A DNA stretch of 37,656 nt, from contig CANFGS010000018.1 in NCBI GenBank assembly GCA_947446595.1, forward strand, positions 1 to 37,656, in the 5' to 3' direction. Every line of letters starts with the position of its first letter. Position 1 is the first letter of the stretch. Below, piece by piece: positions 28,702-37,656 of the stretch. Below the pieces are notes generated by a model. The model was given only the letters and a program-made list of their open reading frames with translations. It did not search any database and was not told the DNA's origin. This DNA comes from Neisseriaceae bacterium (lineage in GTDB: Bacteria; Pseudomonadota; Gammaproteobacteria; Burkholderiales; UBA11063). A program made the position numbers and the translations under genes.

Positions 28702-28790
28702 AAATTTTCCATAAAAAAGGGTTAAACCTCCACCCGTGGATTTCGATAAGCTACTATCACTAGTAAGCCTACACCCCTTAACCACAGATG
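28702..28790 (-). promoter_or_regulatory. candidate rpsB 5' leader
   Basis: About 90-100 bases of leader lie between the proposed start and the ATG. On the minus strand, TCCAC-GG-GTGGA forms a hairpin. Overlapping it, GGGT...ACCC is followed by TTTTTT directly before the start region, so two structures exclude each other. Many proteobacterial rpsB leaders bind S2 for autoregulation; that this one does so is inference. Confidence 0.4.
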
Positions 28791-28797
28791 TGCGAGA

Positions 28798-28825
28798 TAT
28801 ATAATAACTTTCGGCACAATACCAA
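28798..28825 (-). promoter_or_regulatory. candidate rpsB promoter
   Basis: Minus strand TTGGTA (28820-28825), 16 bases, TATATA (28798-28803). A GC-containing CTCGCAC follows the -10, as is common at growth-rate-controlled promoters. Confidence 0.4.
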
Positions 28826-28846
28826 AAGAGTGACATATTTTAACAT

Positions 28847-28868
28847 AAAAAACCCCATGTATGGGTTA
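28847..28868 (-). terminator. intrinsic terminator of the yciA gene
   Basis: The minus strand reads AACCCA-TACA-TGGGGTT (one bulged G) followed by TTTTTT. It directly abuts the stop of the thioesterase gene at 28870 and insulates it from the rpsB promoter. Confidence 0.75.
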
Positions 28869-28869
28869 A

Positions 28870-29262
28870 TTATTTTAGAATTTTTGTGGGCTTACCATTA
28901 GCATCTATTGACACATAGGTAAATACCCCTTGAGTGACAATCTTCGATATATTAGTAAGGTAATCATATACCCATGTTTCTACCGATATTTTTATCGAGG
29001 TATTACCAAGGCTAATAATTGCTGCATAAGTAGATACTACCGACCCAACTTTTACTGGATTTATAAAAGCCATACTTTCAATCGCAACTGTTGCAGCACG
29101 TCCTTCTGGTGAATAAGCTTTTGCAAGTATTGCACCACCCAAATCCATCTGAGATAATACCCAGCCCCCAAATATATCGCCATTAGCATTAGTATCTCCT
29201 GGCATAGCCAGAGTTTTCATAACCAATTCACCTTTAGGAGCACTTGGAACAACCTTAGTCAT
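28870..29262 (-). CDS. yciA: YciA-type acyl-CoA thioesterase
   Basis: A hot-dog fold hydrolase that splits acyl-CoA esters in the cytosol. 130 residues, usual. GELVMKTLAMPGDTNANGDIFGGWVLSQMDLGGAILA carries the Asn/Asp-containing catalytic segment of the YciA group; VAIESMAFINPVKVGSVVSTYA and ISVETWVYD follow. It is divergent from murI, with 100 bases between starts. Confidence 0.92.
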   Translation of the reverse strand: MTKVVPSAPKGELVMKTLAMPGDTNANGDIFGGWVLSQMDLGGAILAKAYSPEGRAATVAIESMAFINPVKVGSVVSTYAAIISLGNTSIKISVETWVYDYLTNISKIVTQGVFTYVSIDANGKPTKILK

Positions 29263-29362
29263 TATTAAGCCTTTAAATAATATTACAACAGCACAAATCT
29301 TAACATATATACTAAACGCTTAATATGATAAAATAATGTAAGATTATTTTTAGAGATGATAT

Positions 29363-30154
29363 ATGTCAAACAAGCGTCCCATAGGTGTTTTTGATTCTGG
29401 TATTGGTGGATTAACTGTAGTTAAAAGCATTATGCAAAAACTCCCTCATGAAAATATAGTTTATTTTGGAGATATTGCACGACTGCCATATGGTACCAAA
29501 TCAGTTGCAACCATAAGGAAATTTGCTGAGCAAACAGTACGGTTTTTGGTACAGCATAATGTAAAAGCTATTGTTATCGCTTGTAATACTATATCAGCAG
29601 TTGCTAAAGATGAAGTAATAAAACTAGCTGGAAACATACCGGTTCTTGATGTTATTTCATCTGGTAGTGTAGCTAGTAGCAACGGAAACAATATCGGAAT
29701 TATAGCAACACCTGCAACCGTGAATAGTAACGCCTATCCAAATTCAATACTAAGATTGAATAATACAGTTAAGATTTCACAAGCTGCGTGCACCCTCTTT
29801 GTTCCATTAATAGAAGAAGGCTATATTAATCACCCGGCACTAGATTTAATTGCCAAAGAATATTTATCTCCAATGAATGAAATAGATACACTGGTACTGG
29901 GCTGTACTCATTATCCGATAATAAAAAACACTATAAGAAAAATTGTTGGTGAAAATGTAAACATAATAGATCCAGCTGACAAAACAAGTGATGATTTGGT
30001 TACGAACCTAACCAAGCTTGATTTAATTAATACAAGTCTTGATAAACCTGTCTATGAGTTTTATGTTACCGAAATTTCTCCCAAATTTAATTCTATTGGG
30101 GAAATGTTTCTAAATACCAAACTTAGCACACCGCAGTTAGTAAGTTTAGATTAA
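29363..30154 (+). CDS. murI: glutamate racemase
   Basis: Makes D-glutamate for peptidoglycan. 263 residues, usual. IGVFDSGIGGLTVV contains the catalytic-pocket Asp and Ser; Cys74 (IACNT) and Cys181 (LGCTHYP) are the two catalytic cysteines. AGAG lies before the ATG. It is a single gene on the plus strand and converges on the permease at 30356, with a dispersed repeat between. Confidence 0.97.
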   Translation: MSNKRPIGVFDSGIGGLTVVKSIMQKLPHENIVYFGDIARLPYGTKSVATIRKFAEQTVRFLVQHNVKAIVIACNTISAVAKDEVIKLAGNIPVLDVISSGSVASSNGNNIGIIATPATVNSNAYPNSILRLNNTVKISQAACTLFVPLIEEGYINHPALDLIAKEYLSPMNEIDTLVLGCTHYPIIKNTIRKIVGENVNIIDPADKTSDDLVTNLTKLDLINTSLDKPVYEFYVTEISPKFNSIGEMFLNTKLSTPQLVSLD

Positions 30155-30168
30155 AAAAGCACAAGAAC

Positions 30169-30196
30169 ATGGATCACAACCTCCGCTTCGATGACG
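30169..30196 (+). repeat. degenerate fragment of the dispersed repeat
   Basis: ATGGATCACAACC...CTTCGATGACG resembles the ATGGATCCCATCCTTCGATGGGATGACG end of copy D (30304-30332) but has lost the pairing. It lies directly before copy D. Confidence 0.5.
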
Positions 30197-30223
30197 AAAT
30201 TTACTTCGACGACGGACATAAAC

Positions 30224-30332
30224 CGTCATTCCAAACAAGAACTTTTTGCTGTCTCACAGAGAGTTTGGAATCCATGCTTTAGAAAAGCAAATTAGAGCAA
30301 TGGCATGGATCCCATCCTTCGATGGGATGACG
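30224..30332 (-). repeat. dispersed repeat copy D (full-length, about 109 bp, inverted)
   Basis: Same element as copy C in the opposite orientation. ATTCCAAAC/GTTTGGAAT (30228-30236 with 30263-30271) is a perfect 9-bp stem. ATCCCATC/GATGGGAT (30309-30316 with 30321-30328, loop CTTC) is a perfect 8-bp stem. Conserved stretches with copy C include AACAAGAACTTTTTGCTG and AAATTAGAGCAA (on the appropriate strand). It lies between the convergent murI and permease genes and could also stop both transcripts. Confidence 0.9.
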
Positions 30333-30355
30333 TAAGAAGCAATGGGATGAAGTAC

Positions 30356-31720
30356 TTATTTAATTAAATTAAATTTCTTTTTACTATAAAATACACTATA
30401 ACCTAATATATAAACATACCCCACCACAGGAACTAAGAAAGAAATTTCTATATTAAATATATCTGCAATACGACCTTGAATAACTGGCAATATCGCCCCA
30501 CCCAAAATCATCATTACTAAGAACGATGATGCTTGCTCTTTTAGTTTACCCAAGCCATCAATTGCTAAATCAAAAATATTTGGCCACATTACCGAATTAA
30601 AGATTCCAACAGATAAAATAGCCCAAGCTGCAAACCACCCATTATGTAATGTAGCACCAAGAACTAAACTCACTATATTTACAATACTAAACAATAGTAA
30701 ATTAATACGTGAATTTTTACTAAATAAGAATAACACAAGCGCTAATACTTGGAAGCCAACATAATATACAATATTGATACCTTCAATATTAGTCAAAAAC
30801 ACAATTAGACAAGTAAGTAGGCAAGCAACTATTGGCATAAAAATTATTTTTTTGCTAAACCTAGTACTACTTAAAGAAATCCCACCAAGAAATCTTCCTA
30901 TCATTGCCCCACCCCAGTAGAATGCTAACAATTTCCCAGCAATATTATCAGTAAGCCCAACAGTTGAACTAGATTTAAGATAAGCTACTAAATTTGTTCC
31001 AACTGATACTTCAGAACCAACATAGAAGAAAATCGCAAATGCACCAAACAATAAATTAGCATGATTAAGCGCAAAAGGTTTACCACTTTCTTGACTAAAT
31101 GTATGTTGTTCACTAGTATGTAAAAACTTATACATTAAAACTAGTAAACCCAAGAAAAACAAAGCTAATAAAATATAAGGGTATTTTAAATTTGCATGAT
31201 TATTATTTACATCAAGAAAGTTATAAAATACTACCACTCCAATTATTGGAGCTAGTGTTGTAGCGAGTGAATTGAAACCTCCCGCCAAATTTAGTCGACT
31301 AGCACCAGTAGCATGATTACCAGAAATTAACACTAATGGATTAGCTGATATTTGTAAAAAAGTAAACCCAAAACCAATAGAAAATAATCCAACTAGAAAG
31401 ATAGGGTAGCTTTTAAGCATTGCTGCAGGAATAAAAATCAAACAGCCAATACCAGATAATACCAGCCCCAATAAAACCAAGCCTTTATAACCTAAGCGTA
31501 CAAAAAAAGTTATTCCTACCATTGATGATAATACATAAAACAAGGAACCAATAAAATAAGCGGTAAAAAATGCAAAAGATACAAAATTTGCCTGAAATTG
31601 ACTTAGGGCAAATAATTGTTTTAAAATTGGAGTTAGTAAGTCATTTAGACAAGTAACAAAACCCCAGCCAAAAAACAATCCCAATAGAACCAAAAAGTTC
31701 AGATTATTACGATTCAACAT
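30356..31720 (-). CDS. FucP/GluP/NagP-type sugar:H+ symporter
   Basis: A 454-residue inner-membrane MFS transporter of the fucose/glucose/galactose permease family. FFGWGFVTCLNDLLTPILKQLF at the start, FTAYFIGSLFY, FSIGFGFTFLQISANPLV and SRLNLAGGFNSLATTLAPIIGV are the marks of this family. About 12 hydrophobic segments. The position after nagB and acs makes N-acetylglucosamine or glucosamine the most likely substrate, as for Shewanella NagP; this is inference. It starts 41 bases after the acs stop. Confidence 0.88.
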   Translation of the reverse strand: MLNRNNLNFLVLLGLFFGWGFVTCLNDLLTPILKQLFALSQFQANFVSFAFFTAYFIGSLFYVLSSMVGITFFVRLGYKGLVLLGLVLSGIGCLIFIPAAMLKSYPIFLVGLFSIGFGFTFLQISANPLVLISGNHATGASRLNLAGGFNSLATTLAPIIGVVVFYNFLDVNNNHANLKYPYILLALFFLGLLVLMYKFLHTSEQHTFSQESGKPFALNHANLLFGAFAIFFYVGSEVSVGTNLVAYLKSSSTVGLTDNIAGKLLAFYWGGAMIGRFLGGISLSSTRFSKKIIFMPIVACLLTCLIVFLTNIEGINIVYYVGFQVLALVLFLFSKNSRINLLLFSIVNIVSLVLGATLHNGWFAAWAILSVGIFNSVMWPNIFDLAIDGLGKLKEQASSFLVMMILGGAILPVIQGRIADIFNIEISFLVPVVGYVYILGYSVFYSKKKFNLIK

Positions 31721-31761
31721 CCATATACCCTTTCAATAAGTTAATTTACTTGTTTTAATTG

Positions 31762-33711
31762 TTACAAAACTGCTGGATTTTCTAATGTAGATACATCCTG
31801 AGTAATCTCATCTCCTTTAGCAAGGCTTCTTAATAATCGACGCATAATCTTACCTGAACGAGTCTTAGGTAGATTATCTCCAAAACGTATTTCATCAGGC
31901 TTAGCAATTGCACCAATTTGATTACCAATCCACTCCCTGAGTGCTGATTCTATCTCTTTAGCTTTTGCACCAATTGGCCGCTCTCCCCTACACACCACAA
32001 AAGCACAGATAGCTTCACCTTTGATATCATGAGGACGACCTACTACCGCAGCTTCTGCAACTATTGGATTCAATGCTAGAGCTGACTCAATTTCCATAGT
32101 ACCTAAACGATGTCCTGATACATTCAGTACATCATCAATCCGACCTAAGATCCAAAAATATCCATCTTTATCCTTATGTGCCAAATCACCAGCAATATAA
32201 TATTTACCATCACCAATATCTTTAGGGTAATAAGCCTCTTCATATCGCTTCGGATTATTCCAAATAGTTCTTATTTGAGATGGGAATGGCTTAGTGATTA
32301 CAAGATAGCCATTATCATTATTGCATAATATTTTACCTGATTCATCAATTATATCAATCATAACGCCAGGTATTGGGTTGGTACAAGATCCTGCTTTTAA
32401 ATTTGTAACTCCAGGAATTGGGGATAACATATGACAACCAGTTTCAGTTTGCCACCAGGTATCAACTATAGGACAATTCTTATTGCCTATCATCTCATAA
32501 TACCACAACCATGCCTCAGGATTTATAGGCTCACCTACACTACCTAAAAGCCTAAGCGTTGATAAATCATACTTTTGTGGTAAATCGTGACCAAGCTTAA
32601 TCAAAGTGCGAATAGCTGTTGGTGCGGTATAAAAAACTGATACTTTATGGTTTTGTATAATCTGCCAAAATCTATCTGGAGCTGGATAAGTAGGCACACC
32701 TTCAAAAATAACTTGGGTTGCACCAACAGCAAGTGGACCATAACATACATAAGTATGCCCCGTAATCCAACCAACATCAGCAGTACACCAAAACACATCA
32801 TTCGGTTTATTATCAAAAACCCATTGCATAGTCATTATAGCGCCTAATAAATAACCCCCACTTGAATGCTGCACTCCTTTAGGAGACCCAGTACTACCTG
32901 AGGTATATAGTATAAATAACGGATGCTCACTCTCAACTGCAGTAACGGGACAAATATCAGACTTATCTTTAATTAATTCATGCCACCAAATGTCTCGTTG
33001 GTTATCCCATTTAATTTCTTCATAACTAATTTTGTTATAAATAATTACATGTTGTATATAATTATCATGCGGTAGCATATTAATAGCTATATCGACTTCA
33101 TTCTTTAGTGGTATTACTTTACCACCACGCTTTTGACCATCAGTAGTAATAACAATTTTGGCGCTGGCATCTGTTATTCGCTCAGCCAGTGCTTTGGATG
33201 AAAAACCACCAAAAACAACAGAATGTATTGCACCTATCCTAGCACAAGCTTGCATTGCAACTATAGCCTCAATACTATGTGGCATATAAATAATAACCGT
33301 ATCACCCTTTGTTATGCCAATTGATTTTAGTCCATTGGCAAAAGTAGATACCTTAGAATGTAATTCTTTATAACTAACTTTTTCGGTAATACCGCTATCT
33401 GATTCAGAAATAATAGCTGTTTTATTAGCGTTATTCGCTAAATGTCTATCAAGGCAGTTGTAAGAAACATTTAGCACCCCGTCTTCGAACCATTTAAAAA
33501 AAGGAGGATTATCTTCATTAAGGGTTTTTGTAAATGGTTGATGCCAATGGATGTGTTTTTTAGCAAGATTTGCCCAAAATAGTGGATAGTCTCTCATAGC
33601 TTGATTATTCAGTGAATCTAGAATTGAAGAATTGATATTAGCAGTATCGGAAAAATTCTTACTTGGCTTGAATAAACGAATATCACTAGTAACTGATTTT
33701 AGATCAGACAT
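31762..33711 (-). CDS. acs: acetyl-CoA synthetase
   Basis: Activates acetate to acetyl-CoA through acetyl-AMP. I start at ATG 33711 ([17 protein letters not shown], 649 residues); a GTG four codons upstream is possible. [17 protein letters not shown] is the AMP-binding P-loop; [12 protein letters not shown], the YYIAGD and [16 protein letters not shown] motifs, and the C-terminal [14 protein letters not shown] with Lys621, the lysine acetylated for control in this family, are all present. It begins about 20 bases after nagB. Here it may recapture acetate from amino-sugar deacetylation. Confidence 0.97.
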   Translation of the reverse strand: MSDLKSVTSDIRLFKPSKNFSDTANINSSILDSLNNQAMRDYPLFWANLAKKHIHWHQPFTKTLNEDNPPFFKWFEDGVLNVSYNCLDRHLANNANKTAIISESDSGITEKVSYKELHSKVSTFANGLKSIGITKGDTVIIYMPHSIEAIVAMQACARIGAIHSVVFGGFSSKALAERITDASAKIVITTDGQKRGGKVIPLKNEVDIAINMLPHDNYIQHVIIYNKISYEEIKWDNQRDIWWHELIKDKSDICPVTAVESEHPLFILYTSGSTGSPKGVQHSSGGYLLGAIMTMQWVFDNKPNDVFWCTADVGWITGHTYVCYGPLAVGATQVIFEGVPTYPAPDRFWQIIQNHKVSVFYTAPTAIRTLIKLGHDLPQKYDLSTLRLLGSVGEPINPEAWLWYYEMIGNKNCPIVDTWWQTETGCHMLSPIPGVTNLKAGSCTNPIPGVMIDIIDESGKILCNNDNGYLVITKPFPSQIRTIWNNPKRYEEAYYPKDIGDGKYYIAGDLAHKDKDGYFWILGRIDDVLNVSGHRLGTMEIESALALNPIVAEAAVVGRPHDIKGEAICAFVVCRGERPIGAKAKEIESALREWIGNQIGAIAKPDEIRFGDNLPKTRSGKIMRRLLRSLAKGDEITQDVSTLENPAVL

Positions 33712-33733
33712 ATTGTATATCACTTATAAAACT

Positions 33734-34558
33734 TTAAAGCGTAGATCCCATTTTAGCTAATTGATTTTCTAATGCATCGTAGTCATCTTTTAGATTTTCA
33801 AAATAGCGTATTGTTTTTAGCTTTAATTCATATGCTGCATATTCATCACATATGATAGCAGAATTTCTATGTAATTGCAATGCGGTTATTGGGCACATAC
33901 TAGACACAGAACCCTCAATCGCATTTGACAATGCTATTGATTTATTTATACCTTTTGCTAAAATCAATACTTCATCAGAATCTAAAATAGTTTTAATACC
34001 CATGGTAAGGGCAATATTTGGGGTTTTATCTGGATTATTATCAAAAAATCGAGAATTTGCAAGAACTGTACTATAATTAAGTGTTTTTACTCGAGTAATA
34101 GAATTAAGTGATGAGCTTGGTTCATTAAACGCTATATGACCATCATCGCCTACACCACCAACAATTAGGTTTATCCCGCCATAAAAAGCTATTTTTTCTT
34201 CAAAGACTTTACATTCGTATTCAAGATAAGTAGAATTACCATTTAGAATATTAATATTTTTGGGGTTAATATCAATATGTTTAAAAAAATTATTTTGCAT
34301 ATAATAATGATAGGACATTGGATGATCTTCAGCTAAACCTACATACTCATCCATATTGAATGTTACGACATTTTTAAAGCTGAGAATCTTTTGTTGGTTT
34401 AATTTTATTAACTGTTTATACATATCAAGAGGCGTATCGCCGGTAGGTAAACCTAAGACGAAAGGTTTAGACTCTGTAGGTTTAAATTTATTAATTTTAT
34501 CACAGATATAGCGGGCTGCCCAATCCCCAAGATTAAACTTCGAAACTAACAATCTCAT
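33734..34558 (-). CDS. nagB: glucosamine-6-phosphate deaminase
   Basis: Converts glucosamine-6-phosphate to fructose-6-phosphate and ammonia, the catabolic reverse of GlmS. I start at ATG 34558 because AGGGGG lies six bases upstream; a TTG one codon earlier is possible. 274 residues against 266 in E. coli. Marks are LGLPTGDTP, FNMDEYVGL (catalytic Asp), GGVGDDGHIAFNEPSSS (His and Glu of the ring-opening relay) and ALTMGI. nagA is not in the window. Confidence 0.95.
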   Translation of the reverse strand: MRLLVSKFNLGDWAARYICDKINKFKPTESKPFVLGLPTGDTPLDMYKQLIKLNQQKILSFKNVVTFNMDEYVGLAEDHPMSYHYYMQNNFFKHIDINPKNINILNGNSTYLEYECKVFEEKIAFYGGINLIVGGVGDDGHIAFNEPSSSLNSITRVKTLNYSTVLANSRFFDNNPDKTPNIALTMGIKTILDSDEVLILAKGINKSIALSNAIEGSVSSMCPITALQLHRNSAIICDEYAAYELKLKTIRYFENLKDDYDALENQLAKMGSTL

Positions 34559-34588
34559 CAAATACCCCCTAAAGATAAAAATTTTAAT

Positions 34589-34594
34589 ATTATA
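34589..34594 (-). promoter_or_regulatory. candidate nagB operon -10 box
   Basis: A perfect TATAAT on the minus strand, 30 bases before the nagB ATG. The nearest -35-like sequence, TTCAAG, is poor. This would be the promoter of nagB-acs-permease. No clear operator was seen. Confidence 0.4.
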
Positions 34595-34683
34595 ACATAA
34601 ATTTTCACACTTGAATAGTGCGCCGCAACAAAGCTGATTATCAGGCTCTAGGGGTAAATAAAAAATATCGCCTCTTTATAAAA

Positions 34684-35853
34684 CTATTCAGCAATAAAGA
34701 TATCTTTTAGTTTATCCATAAATGATTTTGATTTTGGGTTATGTTTGCCCAAATTATCGCCACCACTTTCAATTTCAAACTGTCTTAACAAATCTTTTTG
34801 TTTATCAGTTAGCTTGACTGGAGTTTCTAGTAAAATATGACAATATAAATCACCATAACCAAGTCCACGTAAGGCTTTAATACCTTTCTCCCTAACACGA
34901 AGGACGCTATTAGTTTGAGTTCCTTCTGGAACTTTAAGATGAACTTTTTTACCATCAAGTGTTGGTACATCTACACTTCCACCCAAAGTTGCAGTTATCA
35001 TACTAACGGTTATTTCACAGTGTAAATCCTTACCTTGACGCGTAAAGAATTTATGCGGTTTTATCCTAACATGAACATATAAATCACCGTTAGGACCACC
35101 ATTAAATCCAGCCTCACCCTCACCTGTCAGGCGTAGAGTCGAGCCATCATCAATACCGGCTGGGATATTTACATTAATACTCTTACGATTTTTAATTAAT
35201 CCTGAACCACGACAATCAGAACATGGGTCTTTAATTCTTTTTCCAACGCCATGACAATCAGGGCAAGTTTGTTGTACTGCGAAGAATCCTTGTGAAAATC
35301 TAACCTGACCCTTACCACCACAGGTATTACATGTTTCAGGATGGCTACCTTTTTTGGCCCCACTACCACTACAGGTGTCGCATCGCTCAGTCCTTGGGAA
35401 TGTTATTGGCTTTTCTAGTCCATGAGCTGACTCATTTAGAGATACCTCAACTTGAATCTCAAGGTCACTTCCTCGCATCTGAGAGCTCCCACCGCGTGAG
35501 CGACCACCACGGCCACCACCAAAAATATCTCCAAATGCTTCATAAACATCTTCAAATGAGCCGCCGCCAAAACCACCACCATCAAATCCATGCCCACCAC
35601 TAGCAGAATTACCACCAACTCCAGCATGACCAAATTGCTCATACATTTGTTTCTTTTGCGGATCAGATAGTACAGCATAAGCTTCTTGTATTTCTTTGAA
35701 TTTTTCTTCAGATTGTTTTTTTTCATTATCTGGTAGGCTTGATGCTCTATCCGGATGAAATTTCATCGCTAGTTTACGATACGCTTTTTTGATCTCATCA
35801 TCACTAGCGCCACGGCTAACACCTAAAACTTCATAAAAATCTCGTTTACTCAT
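34684..35853 (-). CDS. dnaJ: chaperone DnaJ
   Basis: Hsp40 co-chaperone that brings unfolded clients to DnaK and stimulates its ATPase. 389 residues. J-domain 1-70 with HPD at 33-35; a Gly-rich stretch near 80-125; four zinc-finger repeats ([32 protein letters not shown]); then the client-binding and dimerisation domains ([22 protein letters not shown]). dnaK is not upstream here: glnA is, so the usual dnaK-dnaJ pair is split or dnaK lies elsewhere. Confidence 0.98.
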   Translation of the reverse strand: MSKRDFYEVLGVSRGASDDEIKKAYRKLAMKFHPDRASSLPDNEKKQSEEKFKEIQEAYAVLSDPQKKQMYEQFGHAGVGGNSASGGHGFDGGGFGGGSFEDVYEAFGDIFGGGRGGRSRGGSSQMRGSDLEIQVEVSLNESAHGLEKPITFPRTERCDTCSGSGAKKGSHPETCNTCGGKGQVRFSQGFFAVQQTCPDCHGVGKRIKDPCSDCRGSGLIKNRKSINVNIPAGIDDGSTLRLTGEGEAGFNGGPNGDLYVHVRIKPHKFFTRQGKDLHCEITVSMITATLGGSVDVPTLDGKKVHLKVPEGTQTNSVLRVREKGIKALRGLGYGDLYCHILLETPVKLTDKQKDLLRQFEIESGGDNLGKHNPKSKSFMDKLKDIFIAE

Positions 35854-35952
35854 ATTTACTTCTCTAATATTATTATTTTCAAAAATTATACAACTTAATA
35901 CAGCTTATATAGTGTCAATTTGAATAAATTCAACTACATTTATATCTTTATT

Positions 35953-35982
35953 AAAAAAAAGCTGGTTAATTAGTTAACCAGC
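35953..35982 (-). terminator. strong intrinsic terminator of glnA
   Basis: GCTGGTTAA (35961-35969) pairs perfectly with TTAACCAGC (35974-35982) around a 4-base loop. On the minus strand it is followed by eight T (35953-35960). It lies 22 bases past the glnA stop. Confidence 0.95.
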
Positions 35983-36004
35983 ATCAAAATCTTAAACTTT
36001 AAGA

Positions 36005-37414
36005 TTATAGACTATAATACATTTCAAACTCAACTGGATGTGGAGTCATCCCAGTTCTGTGCACATCATGCATTTTTAATTCTATATATGAATCAATAAT
36101 TTCATCAGTAAATACACCACCACGTTTTAGAAATTCTCTATCTATATCTAGATTGTGTAACGCTTCATCAAGGCTGCCACAAACCTGAGGTATTTGCTTT
36201 AATTCATCTCTAGATAATTCGTATAAATTTCTATCCATAGCTTCGCCTGGGTGAATCTTATTAACTATCCCATCAATACCCGCCATTAATAAAGCACTAT
36301 AAGCTAAGTATGGATTTGATAACGCATCTGGAAAACGCACCTCAATACGACGCCCTTTGTCAGTTGCAGAATAAGGAATGCGAATCGAAGCAGAACGATT
36401 GCACGCAGAATAAGCCAAAATAACTGGAGCTTCAAACCCTGGTACTAAACGTTTGTATGAGTTAGTTCCTGGATTGGTTATTGCATTAAGTGCTTTAGCA
36501 TGTTTGATTATTCCACCAATGTAAAATAGTGCTGTTTCAGATAGTTTGGCGTAGCCATCACCAGAAAACAGGTTTTTACCATCTTTCCAAATAGATTGAT
36601 GCACATGCATACCAGAGCCATTATCACCAACAATTGGTTTTGGCATAAATGTAGCCGTTTTTCCAAAGTTATGCGCAACATTTTGTACTACATAACGGAA
36701 CGTTTGTGACCAATCACCACGTTGTGTAAGGGTACTAAATTTTGTACCAATTTCACATTGCCCTGCTGTAGCTACTTCATGATGATGGATTTCTGTTGGT
36801 ATACCAAGCTCTTCAAGAGTTAGACATACTTCAGAACGGAAGTCTTGTAATGAATCAACTGGAGCTAGTGGGAAATATCCACCTTTAATTACAGGACGAT
36901 GTCCAGTATTACCGCCTTCAATTTTTTTATCTGAAGACCATGCAGCTTCTTCTGATTCAATACTTACATGAGAACCACCATGGTTAATTCCCCAAGTAAT
37001 AGAATCAAAAACAAAAAATTCCGGTTCAGGGCCGAAATATGCAGCAGAACCAATACCAGAATTAATTAAGAACTCCTCAGCACGTTTTGCTATTCCACGT
37101 GGACATTTGATATATGTTTGACCAGTAAGAGTATCTATTACATCACAAGTAACAAATAATGTTGGAGTTTCATAAAAAGGGTCGATTTTAGCAGTAGATA
37201 AATCAGGCTTTAATAGCATATCAGAATTCTCGATTCCGCGCCATCCATGAATTGACGAACCATCAAAAGGTTGTCCATTTTTAATTAAATCTTCATTAAG
37301 AGATTTTACGGGTATTGTCACGTGATGTTCTTTGCCTAAAGTATCACTGAAACGTAGATCTACAAACTTAATAGCTTGATCGCTAATAAGTTTTTGAACA
37401 GCTTTGATTTCCAT
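36005..37414 (-). CDS. glnA: type I glutamine synthetase
   Basis: Makes glutamine from glutamate and ammonia with ATP; a dodecamer and the hub of nitrogen assimilation. 469 residues, the standard GSI length. Motifs: [27 protein letters not shown] (metal Glu), [56 protein letters not shown]. Tyr398 in [10 protein letters not shown] is the adenylylation site, so GlnE-type control is likely (inference). No ntrB/ntrC follows; a strong terminator closes the gene. GGAG lies eight bases before the ATG. Confidence 0.98.
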   Translation of the reverse strand: MEIKAVQKLISDQAIKFVDLRFSDTLGKEHHVTIPVKSLNEDLIKNGQPFDGSSIHGWRGIENSDMLLKPDLSTAKIDPFYETPTLFVTCDVIDTLTGQTYIKCPRGIAKRAEEFLINSGIGSAAYFGPEPEFFVFDSITWGINHGGSHVSIESEEAAWSSDKKIEGGNTGHRPVIKGGYFPLAPVDSLQDFRSEVCLTLEELGIPTEIHHHEVATAGQCEIGTKFSTLTQRGDWSQTFRYVVQNVAHNFGKTATFMPKPIVGDNGSGMHVHQSIWKDGKNLFSGDGYAKLSETALFYIGGIIKHAKALNAITNPGTNSYKRLVPGFEAPVILAYSACNRSASIRIPYSATDKGRRIEVRFPDALSNPYLAYSALLMAGIDGIVNKIHPGEAMDRNLYELSRDELKQIPQVCGSLDEALHNLDIDREFLKRGGVFTDEIIDSYIELKMHDVHRTGMTPHPVEFEMYYSL

Positions 37415-37465
37415 TGAATAATCTCCAAAAATACGCTATAGTTTAATATAAAATTTGAAGACGTA

Positions 37466-37474
37466 ATTATAGCA
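37466..37474 (-). promoter_or_regulatory. extended -10 promoter of glnA
   Basis: The minus strand reads TGCTATAAT, a perfect extended -10, about 52 bases before the ATG. The -35 region is poor. I did not see a clear RpoN -24/-12 pair or paired NtrC boxes, so a sigma-70-type promoter is more likely. Confidence 0.55.
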
Positions 37475-37549
37475 CGAAAACGGCACCAAAATCATTTTTT
37501 TGCACAGCTGTAAGAGCCAAGTACATACTGGAAAATCATTTTATATTTA

Positions 37550-37656
37550 TTAAGCTACTATTTTAACATTTTTGGTAAGCTCCAAGTGATATTCAAATGG
37601 CGTAAGTTTATTGTTAAATCGTTGATGTACTCGCTTCATGTTATACCAATGTAGAT
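37550..37656 (-). mobile_element. C-terminal end of a DDE (rve) transposase, cut by the window edge
   Basis: The last 34 codons read LHWYNMKRVHQRFNNKLTP... and stop at 37550-37552. The WYN-x2-R-x-H-x-[RS]-x4-LTP-x-EY pattern is the end of the integrase core in IS3- and IS481-type transposases. The family cannot be settled from this stretch. The element end probably lies within 37500-37549, where a TGTAAGAGCC-like terminus is possible but unproven. It lies upstream of glnA. Confidence 0.75.

Noticed and set aside
28702-28836. 45-codon N-terminal extension of S2
   Set aside because: S2 proteins begin at the [19 protein letters not shown] region; the upstream codons overlap a candidate promoter-proximal structured leader.
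30155-30355. CRISPR-like array from the repeated ATGACG motifs
   Set aside because: Spacings are irregular and the unit is a palindromic dispersed element, not regular repeats with unique spacers.
35331-35726. Frames opposite and within dnaJ (Gly-rich/zinc-finger region)
   Set aside because: They are low-complexity shadows of the DnaJ glycine-rich stretch and carry no protein features.

Overview
The window is a piece of an AT-rich bacterial chromosome, with dense genes of core housekeeping type. MinCDE, RecBCD, ErpA, UbiC-like, HemH, E. coli-type PurB, YciA, EF-Ts and type I glutamine synthetase together point to a beta- or gammaproteobacterium. The dispersed CGTCATCCC...GGGAT hairpin repeats are laid out like the small repeats of Neisseriales. 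Placement below class level is inference; no rRNA is present.

Layout. 185-9428 (minus): a RecBCD locus in the order recC-recB-recD, with an unrecognised gene inserted on the opposite strand between recB and recD. 9525-14949 (minus): a tight run minC-minD-minE-trxB-ispF-ctpA-rpe, partly joined by TAATG stop/start overlaps. 15030-16995 (plus): a HI0933-type flavoprotein and exonuclease III. 16992-19235 (minus): a YciI-like protein, a small lipoprotein, an MFS drug-type exporter and a small exported cysteine protein. 19446-22492: a short RNase E/G-family protein, tRNA-Asn on the plus strand, purB and a UbiC-like gene. 22499-26850 (minus): glmS, hemH, plsY, a small secreted protein and erpA. 26994-28701 (minus): rpsB-tsf with leader and terminator. 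28870-30154: divergent yciA and murI. 30356-34558 (minus): a nagB-acs-sugar permease cluster. 34684-37414 (minus): dnaJ and glnA. The right edge cuts into the end of a DDE transposase gene.

Functional links. NagB turns glucosamine-6-phosphate into fructose-6-phosphate, the permease is of the FucP/GluP/NagP type, and Acs could recover acetate released by deacetylation of N-acetylglucosamine. GlmS runs the opposite way, towards cell wall and envelope sugars. MurI, GlmS, PlsY, MinCDE and CtpA all serve envelope growth or division.

The most unusual parts are: (1) the lone plus-strand gene inside recBCD, whose good ribosome binding site and ATG are out of frame with the rest of the gene at an A5 run, and which sits behind a perfect 15-bp palindrome; and (2) a family of about 100-bp intergenic repeats whose hairpin stems differ between copies by paired (compensatory) changes. 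I found no CRISPR array, prophage or recognisable defence island apart from RecBCD. No gene-free stretch exceeds 300 bases.
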